A DNA stretch of 64,000 nt, from NCBI RefSeq assembly GCF_013168275.1, contig NZ_AP019547.1, forward strand, positions 1,240,001 to 1,304,000, given 5' to 3'. A program made the translations under genes and the position numbers. The notes under the pieces are model-generated. The model had not been told where the DNA came from. It did no database searches and was given only the letters and a program-made list of their open reading frames with translations. Shown piece after piece: positions 59,935 through 64,000 of this stretch; position 1 is the first letter of the stretch; the number at the start of each line of letters is the position of its first letter. This DNA comes from Candidatus Nitrotoga sp. AM1P. Its GTDB lineage: Bacteria > Pseudomonadota > Gammaproteobacteria > Burkholderiales > Gallionellaceae.

Positions 59935-60458
59935 GTTCGAATTAGCGGATAAACGATGTTTCAAGGGCGATATTCTCAATATCACACCACGAATTGGAAT
60001 AAATTAATGGTTATTGGGAAAATATGAAACTAAAAAAACCGCTCTGATCCTGAAGGAGAGAGCGGCGAAGGGAGGCTTAAATTGATTTCTAAGTTGACTT
60101 TAACCTCTTAACATTACATAAATATGACAAGCAATATTTAGATACTGAGATCCAATTAACATTGAGATAGAATCATTTTAATTGTTAGATTTACTTTGGT
60201 ATGCAAGGCAGCTGACATATAGAGGGTTGTATTTATACTAGGCGCGGCTACCTGAACAAGAGTATGTTGCTAGGCATGCCCGAAGCGAGCTACGCAGATT
60301 CCATGAACAAGTTTTCTGAACACATCCACAATACGCACATAAACTGGCCGATACGTATAGCGTATCTATTGAACGCTTCAACAAACCGCATATTCGTAAA
60401 GCAGACTTGATTGCCCATGAGCACAGGAATTTTCAGCGCTCACGGCCGAGACAAATCC
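59935..60458. other. Intergenic region, mostly blank
   Basis: 524 bases. The left part holds the minus-strand terminator listed separately. The section 60280-60440 has short open frames on both strands with some coding look but no start or family. It may be gene residue. Confidence 0.35.
60032..60065 (-). terminator. Intrinsic terminator, minus strand
   Basis: On the minus strand CCGCTCT (60059-60065) pairs with AGAGCGG (60039-60045) around a 13-base loop, followed by seven Ts (60032-60038). It probably ends the transcript of the Sel1 gene at 60459, about 400 bases upstream of it on that strand. Confidence 0.65.
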
Positions 60459-61385
60459 CTAACGATAAACCTTTCCTATCTGCCAATTCGAAAACATTTT
60501 CTCCGCTGCCTCGCGCTGTTCTGGAGTTAAGGTGATTGAATCACGTAAGTTTTTTGCGTTTACATTACCGCCATATTCGACAGCCAGATTGGACCACACA
60601 TAGGACAGCAGCTCGTCCTTCTGCACCCCGCTACCCAGGTAGTAAGCCAGAGCAAGGTTGTACTGTGCATCGGTATTTCCGTGTGCAGCCGCTTTCTGCC
60701 ATAAGTCAGCAGCCTTGACGACATCCTTTGGCACACCTTCGCCAAAATAGTACATTGACCCGAGATTTAACTGTGCGTCTGGGTATCCCTGCATCACGGC
60801 CTTCCGCCACAGTTCAAGTGCTTTGGCAACATTCCTCGGCACAACTTCACCTTTGTTGTATATCACCCCCAGGGCGAACTGTGCATGGGCAAACCCCCGC
60901 TCTGCCGCATTCTGCCACCATTCAAAAGCCTTAGCGGGATCCTTCGGTATACCTTTGTTGTCGCGATACAACCAACCGAGGCTTAACTGCGCGTCGGCAT
61001 TCCCCTGCGCCGATGCCTTCTGCAGCCAATCTACAGCCTTGACATAATCCTTGGGCACACCGTCGCCGTTGACATACAGCAGCCCAAGACCAGCTTGTGC
61101 TTTGACATGGCCCTGTACTGCAGCTTTCTCATACCACTCTGCGGCCTTGCGTGTATCCTTGGCCAAGATTTTATTATCTCCTCCGGTATCGTACATCCAC
61201 GCTAGATCATACTGTGCGTTTGCATCACCCGATTCCGCATACACTCTCAATTGCGCAAGATTCTCTTCTGCCTCCTGATTTATTGATTGTGACATTGACT
61301 GACCATACGCACTCACCGCAACAGTAAGCAACAATGTAAAGAGCACTTTTCCTGTAATGCGCATATAAATATGTACCAATGACAT
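60459..61385 (-). CDS. Secreted Sel1-repeat protein
   Basis: 308 residues with a signal peptide (hydrophobic KVLFTLLLTVAVSAYG, cleavage near residue 29). About six Sel1 repeats (about 45-275) follow, with the form DAQLNLGSMYYFGEGVPKDVVKAADLW. The C-terminal LTPEQREAAEKMFSNW cap is shared with the next gene. It is probably periplasmic. GAGG lies before the first ATG; an inner ATG at 61364 is possible. Sel1 proteins scaffold complexes; the partner is not known. Confidence 0.9.
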   Translation of the reverse strand: MSLVHIYMRITGKVLFTLLLTVAVSAYGQSMSQSINQEAEENLAQLRVYAESGDANAQYDLAWMYDTGGDNKILAKDTRKAAEWYEKAAVQGHVKAQAGLGLLYVNGDGVPKDYVKAVDWLQKASAQGNADAQLSLGWLYRDNKGIPKDPAKAFEWWQNAAERGFAHAQFALGVIYNKGEVVPRNVAKALELWRKAVMQGYPDAQLNLGSMYYFGEGVPKDVVKAADLWQKAAAHGNTDAQYNLALAYYLGSGVQKDELLSYVWSNLAVEYGGNVNAKNLRDSITLTPEQREAAEKMFSNWQIGKVYR

Positions 61386-61644
61386 TTTTAGACCTCATTC
61401 AAATTCATCATATCCGCCAACTGGCGAAGCGTTAATGGAAAAACGATTATCAAACGAATAACTATAGTTTTACGTTGAAAACGTAAACGCACATTATCCA
61501 CCCGCATCTCTAGAGTATTTCACGCCTGAACTTAACTCTCGCACATAGCATAGAGTTAACCAGCGATGTGATTTTCGGGTAGCTCGGATGGAATATAAGT
61601 TAGATAGTTAATTCAACGTTGTCATCATTTACCAATCAATTCTT

Positions 61645-62316
61645 TTACCGGCTCAATATCTGTCCCGGTTTCCAGTTTGCAGACAGTCGTTCTGCTTCGG
61701 CGCGCTGGACAGAGTTCAAATTAGTTAAGCCGCGTAATTTTTTCGCATTGTCATTACCATGTGCAACAGCTAGATTATGCCATGCATAAGCCAACACCCC
61801 ATCCTTTGCCACGCCCTTACCATTCTGGTACATCCATCCAAGACTGGTCTGCGCTTGGGCAAGACCCTGCGCTGCCGCTTTTTGATACCATTCCACAGCC
61901 TTGGTGGCATCTTTCTCTACGCCTTCGCCTGTGAGATAAATCGACCCGAGTTCAAACTGGGCCTTGGGGTACCCTTGGGCTGCTGCTTTCTGATACCACT
62001 CTGCGGCCTTGATAGGGTCTTTAGCGACGCTAGTCACAGTTTCCCCACTGCCATACATTGCTCCGAGTTCAAACTGAGCCTTGGGGTATCCTTGAGCTGC
62101 TGCTTTTTGATACCACTCCACGGCCTTATCGCCATCTACAGTTACACCGATGCCGTTGGCATATAGCCATCCTAGGCGGGTCTGAGCACTGACGTCTCCG
62201 GCCTCCGCTTGCTTTTGCACTTGCTCCAAACTATTTGTTGCGGTCGACACTTCTCCTGCTAAAACATAGCCATTTAATGTTAAAAGCAAAGTCACAAACT
62301 GTACAATTATTCTCAT
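61645..62316 (-). CDS. Secreted Sel1-repeat protein, paralogue
   Basis: 223 residues with signal peptide MRIIVQFVTLLLTLNGYVLAG and four Sel1 repeats. Two of them share AAEWYQKAAAQGYPKAQFEL almost word for word, a sign of recent duplication. It ends in the same cap (LNSVQRAEAERLSANW) as the protein at 60459. The two genes lie 259 bases apart on the same strand and look like a tandem pair. Confidence 0.9.
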   Translation of the reverse strand: MRIIVQFVTLLLTLNGYVLAGEVSTATNSLEQVQKQAEAGDVSAQTRLGWLYANGIGVTVDGDKAVEWYQKAAAQGYPKAQFELGAMYGSGETVTSVAKDPIKAAEWYQKAAAQGYPKAQFELGSIYLTGEGVEKDATKAVEWYQKAAAQGLAQAQTSLGWMYQNGKGVAKDGVLAYAWHNLAVAHGNDNAKKLRGLTNLNSVQRAEAERLSANWKPGQILSR

Positions 62317-62581
62317 ATTGGCCCCATCATTATTACGTTATAGAAAATGCTGCCGCATGCACTACCTTCCCAACTTGGTTTGAGTAAGTTACTTCAATAT
62401 AGTTCGCAGGCAATAATTGTCAAGACCTAATTTACATGCCTGTAGCAAGCAAAGAAATGTTCAAGTATGAAATAAAAAGCAAGTTTTATTTTAAGATAAA
62501 CAATCTAAATTCACGCTGACAATTATTAAGTGGTCAATGCAAATGGTGTAGCACAGATGCACTAAAAAACTTGGCATTTCA

Positions 62582-63622
62582 TCAACTGAATAGCGCGCGC
62601 AGTTTTCCAACATCAGGTTGGTGAATCACTCCCTTTTCGGTAATCAGCGCTGTAACCAATTCCGCAGGTGTAATATCAAACGAAGGATTGCGTATCTGCA
62701 CGCCTTGCGCAGCCCAGTGAAAACCTCGGAAACCTTTTACCTCGTCTACATGACGTTCTTCAATGGGAATATCCACACCACTTTCGATAGACATGTCGAT
62801 CGTGGAAAGCGGACAGGCCACATAGAAAGGAATGTGGTGGCGCTGTGCCAGCACGGCGACCATATAGGTGCCAATCTTGTTAGCGACATCCCCATTCGCG
62901 GCTACGCGATCCGTGCCGACCACTACAGCATCCACTTCGCCACGACTCATCATGAAACCAGCCATATTATCAGTGATGAGGGCCACCGGAATTTTTTCCT
63001 GAACCATCTCCCATGCGGTCAGGCGTGCACCTTGCAGGAAGGGACGTGTTTCGTCAGCAATCACGGAAATTTTTTTTCCTGCTTCCACGGCGGACCGAAT
63101 GACGCCCAACGCAGTGCCATGGCCAGCGGTAGCCAGCGCTCCGGCATTGCAATGGGTCAATACGCGTGCGCCGTCCCGCAACAACTCGGCGCCGTGCGAC
63201 CCCAGAGCACGATTGATACGAATGTCTTCGGCAAAAATCTCATGCGCCTCGGCCAACAGGCGCATAGCTATTTGCCTGTTGGATTCATTCGATACGCTTT
63301 GCCATACCTGTTTCATACGGGCTAACGCCCAAAACAAGTTAACCGCCGTCGGCCTGCTTTGAGCCAGCGTATTAAAACCTTCATTCATACCACGCTGGAA
63401 AGATTCGTCAGTAAGAGCCAACAAACGCAATGCCTCCAGCGCCACGCCGTAGGCTGCTGCCACGCCGATGGCTGGAGCGCCACGCACCACCATGCTACGG
63501 ATGCCTTCGGCCACAGAAGCGGCAGAATCATATTGCACGTACATAAACGTCGCAGGCAAAATGCGCTGATCTATCATTTCCAGCACACCATCCGACCAAC
63601 GCAGAGTTTCAACTTTCATCAT
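62582..63622 (-). CDS. mtnA: S-methyl-5-thioribose-1-phosphate isomerase
   Basis: 346 residues, cytoplasmic, methionine salvage: turns methylthioribose-1-phosphate into methylthioribulose-1-phosphate. Family motifs: SMVVRGAPAIGVAAAYG near the N-terminus, THCNAGALATAGHGTALG with the catalytic Cys, ITDNMAGFMMSRGEVDAVVVGTD with the catalytic Asp, and KIGTYMVAVLA. It starts 28 bases after apt, which recovers the adenine made in the same pathway. Confidence 0.96.
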   Translation of the reverse strand: MMKVETLRWSDGVLEMIDQRILPATFMYVQYDSAASVAEGIRSMVVRGAPAIGVAAAYGVALEALRLLALTDESFQRGMNEGFNTLAQSRPTAVNLFWALARMKQVWQSVSNESNRQIAMRLLAEAHEIFAEDIRINRALGSHGAELLRDGARVLTHCNAGALATAGHGTALGVIRSAVEAGKKISVIADETRPFLQGARLTAWEMVQEKIPVALITDNMAGFMMSRGEVDAVVVGTDRVAANGDVANKIGTYMVAVLAQRHHIPFYVACPLSTIDMSIESGVDIPIEERHVDEVKGFRGFHWAAQGVQIRNPSFDITPAELVTALITEKGVIHQPDVGKLRALFS

Positions 63623-63650
63623 GACGCCTCAAAAACGATAGCTCAGGCGT

Positions 63651-64000
63651 TCAGTCACCCTCAAATTCACATAGTGCAAAAACACTGTAGCCTTGTTTTT
63701 CCAAGCGTTTACGTCCGCCAACATCCGGTAGATCAATGACAAAACAGCACTCAACAATTTTGCCGCCAATCTTCTCGATCAGTCTGGTTGCCGCCTCCGC
63801 CGTACCACCGGTAGCAATTAGATCATCCACAAGCAATACCCTTTCACCTGAAGTAATCGCATCGGTATGAACTTCGATACGGTCAGTACCATATTCCAGT
63901 TCGTAGTCATGCCCTATCGTTTCTGCAGGCAACTTGCCTTGTTTACGAATCGGCACAAAACCTTTACCCAAAGCATAAGCCAGTGGCGCTCCTACGATAA
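63651..64000 (-). CDS. apt: Adenine phosphoribosyltransferase, C-terminal part
   Basis: 116 codons; the N-terminus lies outside the window. The frame is open to the right edge, reading [19 protein letters not shown]. The PRPP-binding motif is [17 protein letters not shown], and the typical tail [19 protein letters not shown] is present. It makes AMP from adenine and PRPP. It is directly upstream of mtnA in the same orientation. Confidence 0.95.
   Translation of the reverse strand, partial: IVGAPLAYALGKGFVPIRKQGKLPAETIGHDYELEYGTDRIEVHTDAITSGERVLLVDDLIATGGTAEAATRLIEKIGGKIVECCFVIDLPDVGGRKRLEKQGYSVFALCEFEGD

Overview
The window is one stretch of a betaproteobacterial chromosome. The order tig-clpP-clpX-lon followed by ppiD, the sdhCDAB-sdhE-gltA-sucAB-lpd cluster and the tRNA set all fit that group. 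Genes for energy-coupled inorganic carbon uptake (dabA, dabB, a SulP transporter) suggest an autotroph. A molybdate-type regulatory site in front of an outer-membrane receptor suggests heavy use of molybdenum. My best guess is a Nitrosomonadales/Gallionellaceae-like organism, possibly a nitrite oxidiser of the 'Candidatus Nitrotoga' type. That is inference from gene content, because no rRNA is present.

Layout. 1-2.2 kb: start of a secreted protein and a TonB-dependent receptor behind a perfect 18-bp inverted repeat that matches the ModE box. 2.5-7.5 kb: an IS630 remnant, then a haem-motif sensor kinase, a small response regulator and a REC-PAS-PAS-GGDEF-EAL protein. 7.8-20 kb: alaS, an Slp lipoprotein, ppiD, tRNA-Asp, tRNA-Val, lon, clpX, clpP, tig and tRNA-Leu (protein synthesis and quality control). 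20-31 kb: a nearly complete TCA block on the minus strand, in which a truncated DUF262 gene sits between sdhA and sdhB.

31.6-39.3 kb: a minus-strand carbon-uptake block (dabA, dabB, a 56-codon ORF, and a SulP transporter carrying an extra C-terminal four-helix sensory-type domain), followed by a GNAT acetyltransferase. 39.5-46.6 kb: an RND tripartite efflux operon with a divergent LysR regulator. 46.6-60 kb is accessory DNA: an IS200-like element, a decayed IS4-family element, a frameshifted HDOD gene, hslR, tRNA-Lys with a 2.75-kb island at its 3' end (frameshifted integrase, HigBA toxin-antitoxin, IS1595 scar, 88-bp inverted-repeat element), an internally deleted hybrid kinase, an Hpt-REC-REC-GGDEF protein, further IS scraps, and a guanidine-II riboswitch controlling a guanidinium exporter. 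60-64 kb: two secreted Sel1-repeat proteins, then mtnA and the end of apt (methionine and adenine salvage).

The core blocks are intact. The accessory region is dominated by decay: at least seven genes there are frameshifted, truncated or deleted. The observations most worth checking are the ModE-box receptor locus, the SulP-sensory domain fusion in the dab locus, the DUF262 remnant inside the sdh operon, and the tRNA-Lys island whose two att copies differ by paired T-stem changes.
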